From: Candidatus Formimonas warabiya
GTDB lineage: Bacteria > Bacillota > Dehalobacteriia > Dehalobacteriales > Dehalobacteriaceae
Direction: 5' to 3'
DNA: 64,000 bases
Assembly (NCBI RefSeq): GCF_002777255.1
Contig: NZ_CP017634.1
Coordinates: 4,910,903 to 4,974,902, forward strand
A model generated the notes under the pieces. It was not told where the DNA came from and ran no database searches. It worked only from the letters and a program-made list of their open reading frames with translations. A program made the translations under genes and the position numbers. Positions 50,762 to 59,726 of this stretch are shown in pieces; positions within the stretch are counted from its first letter, which is position 1; every line of letters starts with the position of its first letter.

Positions 50762-52699
50762 ATGGGTCTAAGCCTGGCCCATAAAATTATTCATAGCCAC
50801 CTGGTTGAGGGGAGCATGGAACCGGGAAAAGAAATTGCCCTTCGGGTGGATCAAACACTTACCCAGGATGCCACGGGTACTATGGCCTGGCTCCAATTTG
50901 AGGCCTTGGGCCTGGCCCGGGTGAAAACAGAACTCAGTATTACCTATGTGGATCACAATACCCTGCAAACCGGATTTGAGAATGCGGATGACCATCGTTT
51001 TCTGCAGGATATGACGGCAAAATTCGGCGCTTATTATTCCCGGCCGGGAAATGGCATCTGTCACCAGCTCCATCTGGAACGATTCGGGAAACCGGGAAAA
51101 ACTCTCCTGGGGGCGGACAGCCATACGCCCACCTGCGGGGCCCTGGGCATGCTGGCCATTGGGGTGGGCGGTCTGGACGTGGCCTTGGCCATGGGGGGCG
51201 TTCCCTTTTCTTTAGTAATGCCGAAAGTAATTAACGTACAGCTCCACGGCAGGCTTGCACCCGGTGTGAGCGCCAAAGACGTGATTCTGGAGGTGCTGCG
51301 GCGCCTGTCCACCAAAGGCGGCCTGAGAGCGGTGCTGGAATATTCCGGGGACGGCTTGCAGTATCTTTCTGTTCCGGAGAGGGCTACCATTACCAACATG
51401 GGCGCGGAAACCGGGGCGACCGCATCTATTTTTCCCAGTGATGAAAAGACCCGGGAATTTTTAGCCGCCCAGGGCCGGGAATCAGATTGGTGCTCCTTAG
51501 GTCCGGATGCGGATGCCCATTATGATCAAGTGATGGAGATTTCTCTTGGTGATTTAAGCCCCCTGGTGGCCTGTCCCCACAGTCCGGATCAGGTCAAAGA
51601 AGTGACGGAATTGGCGGGAATGCCCGTTGACCAGGTGGTGATCGGCAGTTGCACAAATTCTTCTTATTTGGACTTAGTGAAAGTGGCACGAATTTTTCAG
51701 GGAGGAAAAGTCAGCCCGGGGGTCAGTCTGGTGCTGGCACCCGGATCCAAGCAGGTATTGACCATGATCAGCGAGCATGGTTATTTGGGCGATATGCTCC
51801 GGGCCGGGGCGAGAATTCTGGAATGTACCTGCGGCCCGTGTATCGGCATGGGGCAGTCTCCTCCTTCCGCAGGGGTTTCTTTGCGCACCAACAACCGGAA
51901 TTTTAAGGGAAGAAGCGGTACGGCAGATGCCCAGGTTTATTTGGTCAGCCCGGAAACGGCCGCGGCCAGCGCCCTGGAAGGAAAGCTAACCGATCCCCGC
52001 AAGTATGGGGATATTTTGCATCTTTCCATGCCGGAAAAATTTATGGTCGACGATGGCATGGTGATTCCGCCCCAACCAGCAGGCAGTTCCGGGGAAGTAC
52101 GACGGGGGCCCAATATAAAACCCCTTCCCTTAAAATCGGAGCTTCCCGCAAAGGTGGAGGGAGAAGTGCTGATCAAAGTAGGGGATCATATCACCACGGA
52201 TCATATTATGCCTGCCGGAGCAAAAATCTTACCGCTGCGCTCCAATATCCCAGCCATTTCGCGCCATGTTTTCGGATCCTTGGATCCCACTTTTGCGGAA
52301 CGAGCCCTAACGGCAGGCGGCGGTTTTATTGTGGGAGGAGAGAATTACGGCCAGGGGTCCAGCCGGGAGCATGCGGCACTGGCACCCATGTACCTGGGGA
52401 TTTGGGCTGTATTAGCCAAGTCTATTGCCCGGATTCATTTTGACAATTTAATTAATTTTGGTATTGTTCCTCTATTTTTTGCCTGTCAGAATGATTATGA
52501 GGTCCTGGCTCAGGGTGACCGGATCGCTCTGCCGACCCTGCGCGCCGACATTGAGGCCGGCAGGGAGCTCACCCGGGCAGTTCGTTTAGCCACAGGAAAA
52601 GAATTAGAAATGAGATTAGAGTTAAGCCAAAGACAGCGGGTGATTCTTTTGTCCGGAGGGTCCATTAATTGGGTCCGTTTAAAAAACAAGGAGCAATGA
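50762..52699 (+). CDS. Aconitase-family hydratase (fused large plus swivel domains)
   Basis: The 645-residue protein has GADSHTPTCGALG (118-130) and the 4Fe-4S ligands C297 (GSCTNSS), C357 and C360 (CTCGPCIGMG). A C-terminal swivel domain (GDHITTDHIMPAG ... YGQGSSREHAALAP) follows. The length fits the shorter fused aconitase/isopropylmalate-isomerase-like group rather than AcnA (about 890). Members hydrate or dehydrate unsaturated dicarboxylates or tricarboxylates. With the PrpF-type isomerase upstream it could perform steps like those of dimethylmaleate or 2-methylaconitate metabolism. ATG 50762 follows AAGGAGAGG; ATG 50756 is an alternative. Confidence 0.9.
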   Translation: MGLSLAHKIIHSHLVEGSMEPGKEIALRVDQTLTQDATGTMAWLQFEALGLARVKTELSITYVDHNTLQTGFENADDHRFLQDMTAKFGAYYSRPGNGICHQLHLERFGKPGKTLLGADSHTPTCGALGMLAIGVGGLDVALAMGGVPFSLVMPKVINVQLHGRLAPGVSAKDVILEVLRRLSTKGGLRAVLEYSGDGLQYLSVPERATITNMGAETGATASIFPSDEKTREFLAAQGRESDWCSLGPDADAHYDQVMEISLGDLSPLVACPHSPDQVKEVTELAGMPVDQVVIGSCTNSSYLDLVKVARIFQGGKVSPGVSLVLAPGSKQVLTMISEHGYLGDMLRAGARILECTCGPCIGMGQSPPSAGVSLRTNNRNFKGRSGTADAQVYLVSPETAAASALEGKLTDPRKYGDILHLSMPEKFMVDDGMVIPPQPAGSSGEVRRGPNIKPLPLKSELPAKVEGEVLIKVGDHITTDHIMPAGAKILPLRSNIPAISRHVFGSLDPTFAERALTAGGGFIVGGENYGQGSSREHAALAPMYLGIWAVLAKSIARIHFDNLINFGIVPLFFACQNDYEVLAQGDRIALPTLRADIEAGRELTRAVRLATGKELEMRLELSQRQRVILLSGGSINWVRLKNKEQ

Positions 52700-52760
52700 A
52701 CAGGCAGCCCGAAAGGACGGAAGAAACTGTGCTCTTGCATAAAAGGAGGCTAACAGTCCC

Positions 52761-55052
52761 ATGAGCAATGATGGCCTGTTAATTGGCCGATCGGTGGCCA
52801 GACCGGATGCTCTTACCAAAGTAAGAGGCGAGGCGGTCTTTTGTGATGATATTTATCTCCCTGGGATGTTATACGGGGTGGCGTTAAGAAGCGAGTGCCC
52901 CCATGGCGTATTGAAGCATATTGATGTATCCGACGCCCTTGGGTTGCCCGGAGTAGCGGTAGTAGCCACAGCCAAGGATATTCCGGGGCTGAATGGATTC
53001 GGACGGGCGGTTCCGGACCAGCCGGTGATCGTATCGGACCGTTTTCGCTTTATCGGCGATGTGATCGCCATGGCGGCTGCCGATACCGTAGAGCACGGGC
53101 GTGCTGCTTTACGGGCGGTAAAAACTATTTCTGAACCCTTTCCTGTTGTGACCGATCCCCAGGAAGCACTGGAGCCGGACGCCCCCAAGATCTGGCCGGA
53201 GGGAAATCTGGCTGCTCATCTTACCGTGAAAAAAGGGGATGCGGAGTCGGCTTTTAAAGATTGTGATGTGATTATCGAAAACACCTATACCACACCCATG
53301 GTGGATCATGCCTATCTGGAAGTAGAGTGTGCCGTGGCGGATGTGGATGCGCGGAAAAATACCGTGATCTGGGCTTCTACCCAGGATCCTTTACCCATTG
53401 TGCGCAATGTGGCCAAAGTTTTAGGCATAGAACCCCAAAAGGTCCATGTAATTCAGGCTGTTACCGGAGGCGGATTTGGGGGAAAACTAGACGCCGGAAT
53501 CGATGTGGCCGTTCGTGCTGCCCTTCTTTCTTTCTTGTGCGGCCGTCCGGTAAAAATGGTTTATAGCCGGGAAGAATCCATGATGGGATCCAGCAAAAGG
53601 CATGCTTCCATCATCAGGCACAAGTTGGGGGCAACCAAAGAGGGTAAACTGATGGCGGTTAATATTGATATTTTATACAATAAAGGGGCTTATGCCTCCA
53701 TGGGCGGTGCCTCGGGAGGAGTCCCCACCAAGGCCATCGTACATGCCGCCGGTCCCTATATCATTCCCCATGCGGAGATCCATTTGAAAAATGTCTATAC
53801 AAACCTTCCGTATGGCGGTGCCATGCGGGGTTATGGCGTACCCCAGGTTAGTTTTGCCTATGAATGCCAAATGGATGAACTAGCCCGTGCCCTCCACATG
53901 GATCCGGTTCATGTGCGGGAAATTAACCTAATAAAACAGGGTGATGAGACGGTTACCGGTCAGGTTCTGGGCAGCAGTGTGGGCAGCCTGAAAACCTTAA
54001 AAAAAGCGGAAAAGGTTTCCGAGTGGAGGAATCCCCTTGCCGCCGAAGAGAAGGGGCTGATCAGGCGAGGAAGAGGGATCAGTTTTGGTTATTACGGGAT
54101 CAGTACCGCCCGGTTTCCCGATACAGGGGCAGCCCTTATTTTTCTTACTACGGATGGCAGGATCCGGGTGGCGACAGGGATTACGGAGATCGGCCAAGGC
54201 GTACAGAGCGTGTTCACCCAGATTGCCGCTGAAGAGATCAGTTGTCCCATGGATTGGATTGATATCCGTGAGGTGGATACGGCGGTTGATCCAGACAGCC
54301 AATCGACCTCTGCCAGCCGGGGAACCTCTGTGGTGGGACCGGCCGTTCAGATTGCCGCCCAGGAGGCAAAACGTCAGTTGTTTAGTCTGGCGGCCTCTGT
54401 TTTGGAGGTGGATCCGGCTCAAATCGTGGTGGTCCCCCAGGGGCTTGCCCACTGGAAGACACCTCAAAAGCTGGTTAGTCTAAAGGAACTGGCAGGCTAT
54501 TATGCCCCTGCGAAAGATCGCATCATCGGTTCCGGTGTGTGGAATAAGCCCCGGTCTACTTTCCGGTCCGGGGATGGGAAAGGGAACCCCTTTTATGTCT
54601 ATGTCTTTGGTGCTCACGTGGCGGAGGTGGAAGTAAATACCCGGACAGGAAAGATTGATTTAAAAAAGTTTACTGCCGTCCACGACGTGGGAAAAGCACT
54701 CAATGTGCAGCAAGTGGAAGGACAGATCCGGGGCGGCGTTTCAATGGGGGTAGGATTTGCCCTGCTGGAGGAGATTACCAACCGGGACGGGTATCTGAAC
54801 CATGTGAATTTCGACCGTTACCTGATTCCCACGTCTCGGGACCTGCCCCAGATTGAGCCGGTGATCGTAGAAGAGAACAATCCCTTGGGACCTTATGGTG
54901 CGAAGGGAATAGGAGAACCTCCGGCAATACCGGCAGCTGCTGCTATCGCCAACGCAGTCTATGATGCTGTAGGCGTGCGGTGCCGTGATCTGCCCATTAT
55001 TCCGGAGCGGCTTTTAGATGAAATGACGAAAAAGCAGAAAACCCGGTCTTAA
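52761..55052 (+). CDS. Xanthine dehydrogenase-family molybdopterin-binding large subunit (orphan, set 4)
   Basis: The 763-residue subunit has GRSVARPDALTKVRGEAVFCDDIYLPG, AVTGGGFGGKLDAGIDVA, GGAMRGYGVPQVSFAYE, GITEIGQGVQSVFTQIAAEE, TSASRGTSVVGPAVQ and the catalytic Glu in GAKGIGEPPAIPAAAA. It shares the GAMRGYG loop with set 3. No FAD or Fe-S subunit genes adjoin it. It therefore either borrows the subunits of set 3 or relies on genes elsewhere. ATG 52761 follows AAGGAGG. Its substrate is unknown. Confidence 0.92.
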   Translation: MSNDGLLIGRSVARPDALTKVRGEAVFCDDIYLPGMLYGVALRSECPHGVLKHIDVSDALGLPGVAVVATAKDIPGLNGFGRAVPDQPVIVSDRFRFIGDVIAMAAADTVEHGRAALRAVKTISEPFPVVTDPQEALEPDAPKIWPEGNLAAHLTVKKGDAESAFKDCDVIIENTYTTPMVDHAYLEVECAVADVDARKNTVIWASTQDPLPIVRNVAKVLGIEPQKVHVIQAVTGGGFGGKLDAGIDVAVRAALLSFLCGRPVKMVYSREESMMGSSKRHASIIRHKLGATKEGKLMAVNIDILYNKGAYASMGGASGGVPTKAIVHAAGPYIIPHAEIHLKNVYTNLPYGGAMRGYGVPQVSFAYECQMDELARALHMDPVHVREINLIKQGDETVTGQVLGSSVGSLKTLKKAEKVSEWRNPLAAEEKGLIRRGRGISFGYYGISTARFPDTGAALIFLTTDGRIRVATGITEIGQGVQSVFTQIAAEEISCPMDWIDIREVDTAVDPDSQSTSASRGTSVVGPAVQIAAQEAKRQLFSLAASVLEVDPAQIVVVPQGLAHWKTPQKLVSLKELAGYYAPAKDRIIGSGVWNKPRSTFRSGDGKGNPFYVYVFGAHVAEVEVNTRTGKIDLKKFTAVHDVGKALNVQQVEGQIRGGVSMGVGFALLEEITNRDGYLNHVNFDRYLIPTSRDLPQIEPVIVEENNPLGPYGAKGIGEPPAIPAAAAIANAVYDAVGVRCRDLPIIPERLLDEMTKKQKTRS

Positions 55053-55059
55053 AAATGAA

Positions 55060-55091
55060 CCTGAGGCCCGGCAACGACTCCGTGCCTCAGG
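55060..55091 (+). terminator. Hairpin between the orphan Mo-hydroxylase and the DASS gene
   Basis: CCTGAGGC and GCCTCAGG form a perfect eight-bp stem with a 16-base loop just after the stop. The following CAAAAAACTGTTTTGG is not a T run, so it may attenuate rather than terminate. Confidence 0.4.
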
Positions 55092-55117
55092 CAAAAAACT
55101 GTTTTGGAGGGGGCGGC

Positions 55118-56548
55118 ATGACGGGAACGGGAACTACCATAAAAGATATGACAGGGGTCGGGGTCAAGGGACTCAGACCAATGATGTTCGGCCTAGCGGT
55201 GATTCTGGTGAGTACGCTTTTGCCTCCCATGGGCGGGATTACCCCTCAAGGATGGAAAGCCCTGGGCATTCTTATTTTTGCAATTGTCTTTTGGGCCAGT
55301 GAAGTGGTAGAACCGGCGGTCACAGGGGTCGCCATTTTAGTGTTGCTGCCAATGCTAGGGATTCTGGCCTATGATGAAACCTTTCTCGGCATGGGTACCG
55401 TGATGATCTGGCGGCTGGTAGGGATCTTTATGGTGACGGAAGCCATCCAAAAGGTTGGTTTGGATAAAAGGATTGCTTACAAAGTACTTCTTCTTGCCCG
55501 GGGAAACGTAAAGAAAAGCCTGTTTTTAATTGTGATGCTGTCTTATTTTTTTGTTTTCGTGGTGCCGGGGGCCCTGTCCCGCACCCTTTTGTTGGCCACC
55601 ATCAGCCTGGGGATCTTAAAAGCCGTGGATATTCATCCCCCCAGCAATGTGGGCAAGTTTCTTTTTATCGCCATTCCTGTGATCGGCCTGATCTCCAGCT
55701 CCAGTGTCATCGTAGGAGCCTCGGTGGAAGTTTATGCCGTTACTCTTTTTGATGCCTTATTGGGTGTGAAATGGACCTACTTTCCCTGGATGATTGTCAA
55801 CATGCCTATCGGGCTGATTACCACGGTCATCGTTTATTTCCTGTTATTACGCTTGTTTCCTCCGGAGATCGCCGAACTTCCCGGTGGTAAAGCATTTATC
55901 GAGCAAGAATTGAAGCAGCTAGGTGTGATGGGCAGGCAGGAAAAATTAGTGTTGGTCCTTTTTATTTTTTTGCTTTTTCTCTGGTTTGCCGACCTGTCCG
56001 AGAAATTTCCTGCCGAGCTGTTTATGGCCTTGGTGCTGTTCTTTCCCGGACTGAAAGTCTTAGAGTGGAAAAAGTCTGTCAAAATGGTAAACTGGGATAT
56101 CATTATTCTGTTTGGGGCCAGTACGGCCCTGGCGGTAGGATTACAGAAAAGCAATGTGGTGGCCTGGATGGCGGAGGCTGCTTTGCAGGGTTTGGGTAAT
56201 TTGGGCCCCGTTGGATTAGCGTTAGCGGTGGCAGTGCTTACCGCGTTGATACGGCTGGGCATGTCCAGCATGACAGCGACAGTAGCGACACTTCTTCCCC
56301 TGGTCATCATCATCGCCAACAAACTGGGTATAAACCCTACCTGGTTAGGAATGGTCTGTGTCGTTTCCAGCAGTATGGCTTTCTTTATTCCCTCTCAATC
56401 CCCCAATACCCTTGTTACCTATGCTTATGGCTACTATTCTGCGCGGGACCTTTTGAGGGCGGCTTTGTGGTTGGCACCCGTCTATATTTTTGTTAGTATT
56501 GCGCTGGCCTATTGGTACTGGCCTTTAGTGAATTTGCCCCTAAGATGA
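55118..56548 (+). CDS. DASS/SLC13-type anion symporter
   Basis: The 476-residue protein has about twelve hydrophobic segments and divalent-anion:Na+ symporter features: GITPQGWKALGILIFAIVFWASEVVEPAVTGVAILVLLPMLGI near the N-terminus, SSSVIVGASVEVYAV and FFIPSQSPNTLVTYAYGYY as the two substrate/sodium loops. It would import a dicarboxylate, tricarboxylate or sulfate-like anion. ATG 55118 follows TTGGAGGGGG; a start at 55055 runs through the hairpin. It closes the Mo-hydroxylase island. Confidence 0.88.
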   Translation: MTGTGTTIKDMTGVGVKGLRPMMFGLAVILVSTLLPPMGGITPQGWKALGILIFAIVFWASEVVEPAVTGVAILVLLPMLGILAYDETFLGMGTVMIWRLVGIFMVTEAIQKVGLDKRIAYKVLLLARGNVKKSLFLIVMLSYFFVFVVPGALSRTLLLATISLGILKAVDIHPPSNVGKFLFIAIPVIGLISSSSVIVGASVEVYAVTLFDALLGVKWTYFPWMIVNMPIGLITTVIVYFLLLRLFPPEIAELPGGKAFIEQELKQLGVMGRQEKLVLVLFIFLLFLWFADLSEKFPAELFMALVLFFPGLKVLEWKKSVKMVNWDIIILFGASTALAVGLQKSNVVAWMAEAALQGLGNLGPVGLALAVAVLTALIRLGMSSMTATVATLLPLVIIIANKLGINPTWLGMVCVVSSSMAFFIPSQSPNTLVTYAYGYYSARDLLRAALWLAPVYIFVSIALAYWYWPLVNLPLR

Positions 56549-56717
56549 TCCTAAAATGATGCATGTAGATCAATTAATATTTCGTAAAAAAGAAATGAAA
56601 CAGAAGAATAGAGAGATATATTGAATCCTTGTATACAGAATTTGCGAATGTAAAAACGGGTTTTACCACATAAGCCTGTGACAAAAAGTGGTTAAATTAG
56701 GGATCTATTTATTCAAT

Positions 56718-56775
56718 AAAAAAGGCCTTGATGGAGAGGGTTATGGTTAAATACCCAGATCTATCAGGCCTTTTT
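56718..56775. terminator. Bidirectional terminator candidate
   Basis: AAAAAAGGCCTTGAT (56718-56732) and ATCAGGCCTTTTT (56763-56775) pair with one bulged base. A run of A on one side and T on the other allows function on both strands. The loop is about 30 bases and includes a possible GGGT/ACCC inner stem. Confidence 0.6.
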
Positions 56776-56884
56776 AGATTTTTCGGTACAAAAATTTTTG
56801 ATTTATGGAAACATGAAATAAAATATTTTTTCAAAGAAACTAAAAGAAGGATTTTTAGTCGAAAGAAAGAATATATAAAGCAGA

Positions 56885-56898
56885 GTATACAAGTATAC
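56885..56898. promoter_or_regulatory. Operator candidate GTATACAAGTATAC before the ABC importer
   Basis: Two perfect GTATAC half-sites stand eight bases apart. On the opposite strand the context reads ATGTATACTTGTATACTC, containing ATACTTGTATAC, which matches the GntR-type consensus. It lies about 240 bases before the lipoprotein start. Confidence 0.55.
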
Positions 56899-57139
56899 AT
56901 AAGATTTAGTTTGTTTGATCAGATTGCGATGATAAATGGACGAATGATTTATGGTGATAAAGGGTTCAGGAAAGCTGCTGAAAGCCGGCTGTGAGAAGGC
57001 AGAGTTGGGAGGAGGTGTTTTACTCAGATAAGCGAAGGGATTTGTGCTCAGGTATTTTCATCAATGAGAAAGGGTTTGGAGTAAGGTTGAAAACAGTACT
57101 GTAAAGAAAAAAGCTCGAAAATTTGGGAGGTTTGAGAAG

Positions 57140-58681
57140 ATGAAACGGTATTGGGGGATGTTATGGTTTTTTGTGTTGATGACATTTCTTCTTATTTCAA
57201 CTGCAGGGTGTGGTACGAAAGACAGTTCTGATTCAGGGACAACCTCGGAAAAAGCAGCACAAGTAGTTAGAGTAGGGCTAAATTCCGGCGCGGATACATT
57301 TGATCCTGCTATTTCTACTCAGTTGACTGAGCGCTATATTATGTATGCAACATTTGATACGTTGGTGCAGTATGACAAGGACTTTAATATTCAGCCGGGT
57401 TTGGCAGTATCCTGGACAAATCCGGACCCCAAGAGTTGCGTTTTAAAATTGCGGGAAGGCGTAAAATTCCAGGATGGGACAGATTTTAACGCGGATACTG
57501 TGAAATGGAATTTTGACCGCATGCTTGATCCGGCCACGAAATCTCCGTGTAAGAAACTGCTGGGACCTCTTAAAACTGTAGAGGTATTGGGCCCCTATGA
57601 AGTGAAATTTACTTTCGACTCTCCTTACCCTAGTTTTCTTTCCGTCTTAGGGGAGAGACCTGGTTTTATGGTATCGCCTGATGCGGTGCAAAAAGCAGGG
57701 GACATATTTGGACAAAATCCGGTCGGTACGGGACCCTACAAGTTGACGGAATGGGTGAAAGATGACCATATCACCCTTACCAAATGGGACGGTTACTGGG
57801 ATACATCCAAAACTTTTGCTGATCAAATCGTCTTTAAATTTGTGCCGGATACGACAGTGCGGGAACAAATGCTTCGCACCGGCGATTTGGATATCATCGA
57901 CGACGTTTTACCCACCGACATTGCCTTGCTTGAAAAAGATGCCAATATTAAAGTGGGTAAATACGACAGCATGACATTTATTGAACTTGGTATGCGGTGT
58001 GACCAGCCGCCTTTCAATAATTTGGCTTTGCGGCAGGCAATTTCCTATGGCATTGACCGCCAAGAAATCATTGATTTGGTTGCCAGCGGTAATGGTAAGC
58101 CCGGGCTCGGGCCGTTACCTACAGGATGGGCGGCGAATCCCAATTTGCAGGCATACAGTTATAATCCTGAAAAGGCAAAAGAGTTGTTAAAACAAGCGGG
58201 TGTACCGGCTAATTTCAGTTTTGTGATGACTGTTTCCGCTACGCCGATTTATCAAAAAATAGGTGAGCTTGTCCAGCAGCAATTGAGTAAGATCGGCATC
58301 AATGTGCAGGTAAAACCTGTTGATTACAGTCAACACTACAGTATGGAGCAAAGCGGGGAGACTTATGCATTTATTGAACGATGGACGCCGCGGGCAGACC
58401 CGGGCACGATTCTGGACATGCATTTCAGTCCTGCCGGTTTTTCCAATAATGACAGATATAATAACAAGGAGGTCGCCGATCTGATCAGCAAGGGTAATGC
58501 CACCTATGATCAAGCCGAAAGAACAAAGCTGTTTCAACAGGCCGAGCAGTTAATCGTCAATGATGCGCCTATGGTATGGATTTATTATCCTTCCATGCTG
58601 GTCGCGCAAAGAAGCAACGTCACGGGTTACGAGTTTATCCCCGATGGGATTATTCGGGTGCGTGATCTTAAGGTCGAATAG
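57140..58681 (+). CDS. ABC transporter substrate-binding lipoprotein, oligopeptide/nickel type (family 5)
   Basis: The 513-residue lipoprotein has a signal helix with lipobox STAGC and the family 5 core: FDPAISTQLTERYIMYATFDTLVQYD, LAVSWTNPDPKSCVLKLREGVKFQDGTDFNADTVKWNFDRM, NPVGTGPYKLTEW, and ALRQAISYGIDRQEII. Such proteins bind peptides, opines, nickel chelates or small quaternary amines. ATG follows GGGAGG. It heads an operon with two permeases and two ATPases, and the next gene after those is an MttB-type methyltransferase, so a methylated amine is a possible cargo. That last point is inference. Confidence 0.92.
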   Translation: MKRYWGMLWFFVLMTFLLISTAGCGTKDSSDSGTTSEKAAQVVRVGLNSGADTFDPAISTQLTERYIMYATFDTLVQYDKDFNIQPGLAVSWTNPDPKSCVLKLREGVKFQDGTDFNADTVKWNFDRMLDPATKSPCKKLLGPLKTVEVLGPYEVKFTFDSPYPSFLSVLGERPGFMVSPDAVQKAGDIFGQNPVGTGPYKLTEWVKDDHITLTKWDGYWDTSKTFADQIVFKFVPDTTVREQMLRTGDLDIIDDVLPTDIALLEKDANIKVGKYDSMTFIELGMRCDQPPFNNLALRQAISYGIDRQEIIDLVASGNGKPGLGPLPTGWAANPNLQAYSYNPEKAKELLKQAGVPANFSFVMTVSATPIYQKIGELVQQQLSKIGINVQVKPVDYSQHYSMEQSGETYAFIERWTPRADPGTILDMHFSPAGFSNNDRYNNKEVADLISKGNATYDQAERTKLFQQAEQLIVNDAPMVWIYYPSMLVAQRSNVTGYEFIPDGIIRVRDLKVE

Positions 58682-58741
58682 GTTTCTTAGAAGGATGGTG
58701 GGGGGGCCTACCCCCTCCCTTCCCAATTTGGGGGGAAAGAA

Positions 58742-59686
58742 ATGTATACTTATACGTTAAAAAGGCTACTGGGTTTGATTCCGGTCATGATAATTCTCAG
58801 CATTGTAGTATTTTTGATGATGCATTCTTTGCTAGGCGACCCGTCATCAATGATGGCCGGCGTAGAGTCGGATCAGGCTACTATAGAGCGGATTCGTGAA
58901 GATTTGGGCCTTAATCAGCCCCTATATGTTCAGTATGGACATTGGTTTGAGAAGGCGATCCAAGGAGATCTGGGCAAATCCTATCGTACCCAGATGCCTG
59001 TGGTGCAAGTAATGCTGCAGCGGTTGCCTGTGACGATGGAACTTGCTTTTTTATCCATTGCAATTGCGATTGTTTTTGCTCTTCCTTTGGGAATTTGGTC
59101 TGCGGTAAATGAAGGGAGCCGCTTTGACAGATTCGTTTCCGGTTTGGCCGCTTTCAGCGTTGCCATGCCGAATTTTTGGATTGGCATATTGCTGATTTAT
59201 CTGTTTTCCATCATTTTACGGTGGCTTCCTCCGGCCGGATATATACCGATTTCGCAGGATCTGGCGGGTAATCTTCGGCTTATTCTTTTGCCTACCGTAA
59301 CTTTAGCTACTTATTATCTGGGAACATTTGTCCGGTATGTACGCAGTACGATGACCGATGTGTTAAAACAGCGTTACATTTTGGCAGCTAGGGGAAAAGG
59401 GGTTCCCTGGCGCAGAGTCTTGATACGCCATGCTTTAAAAAATACTCTGATTCCTACGGTAACCATATTAGGGGTAGAAATGGCAAAGCTTTTTGGCGGC
59501 GCTGTGGTTACTGAAACCATTTTCGGTTTGCCGGGGATGGGACGACTGATGGTTGATGCGATTTTTCAGCGGGACTTCCCGGTATTGCAGGGTACAATTT
59601 TGTTTATCGCTATTTCAGTGCTCTTAATTACCCTTGTTGTAGATATTATCTATGCTTTTCTTGATCCACGGATTAAGTATTATTAA
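58742..59686 (+). CDS. ABC transporter permease, DppB type
   Basis: The 314-residue protein has the typical first helix YTLKRLLGLIPVMIILSIVVFLMMHSLLGDP, a short-chain periplasmic loop, and the coupling loop QRYILAARGKGVPWRRVLIRHALKNTLIP (EAA-type). Six membrane segments are apparent. ATG 58742 follows GGGGGGAAAG. It pairs with the next gene to form the channel of the peptide/opine-type importer. Confidence 0.92.
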   Translation: MYTYTLKRLLGLIPVMIILSIVVFLMMHSLLGDPSSMMAGVESDQATIERIREDLGLNQPLYVQYGHWFEKAIQGDLGKSYRTQMPVVQVMLQRLPVTMELAFLSIAIAIVFALPLGIWSAVNEGSRFDRFVSGLAAFSVAMPNFWIGILLIYLFSIILRWLPPAGYIPISQDLAGNLRLILLPTVTLATYYLGTFVRYVRSTMTDVLKQRYILAARGKGVPWRRVLIRHALKNTLIPTVTILGVEMAKLFGGAVVTETIFGLPGMGRLMVDAIFQRDFPVLQGTILFIAISVLLITLVVDIIYAFLDPRIKYY

Positions 59687-59726
59687 TGATTTGAAGACAA
59701 TATTAGAAAGAAAGTAGGTTGGGCCA

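Larger units (their letters stand above)
56549..57139. other. 591-base AT-rich gap with terminator and operator sites
   Basis: It holds a single GTATAC at 56631 (CCTTGTATACAGAA), a terminator-type hairpin (56718-56775), and a double GTATAC site at 56885-56898. A leader ending in GGGAGG follows before the ABC transporter lipoprotein. An 88-codon frame (56728-56994) runs through both the terminator and the operator and is not accepted as a gene. Confidence 0.55.

Noticed and set aside
56728..56994. 88-codon basic open frame
   Set aside because: It runs through a terminator-type hairpin and the operator at 56885, starts without a good ribosome-binding site and resembles no family.
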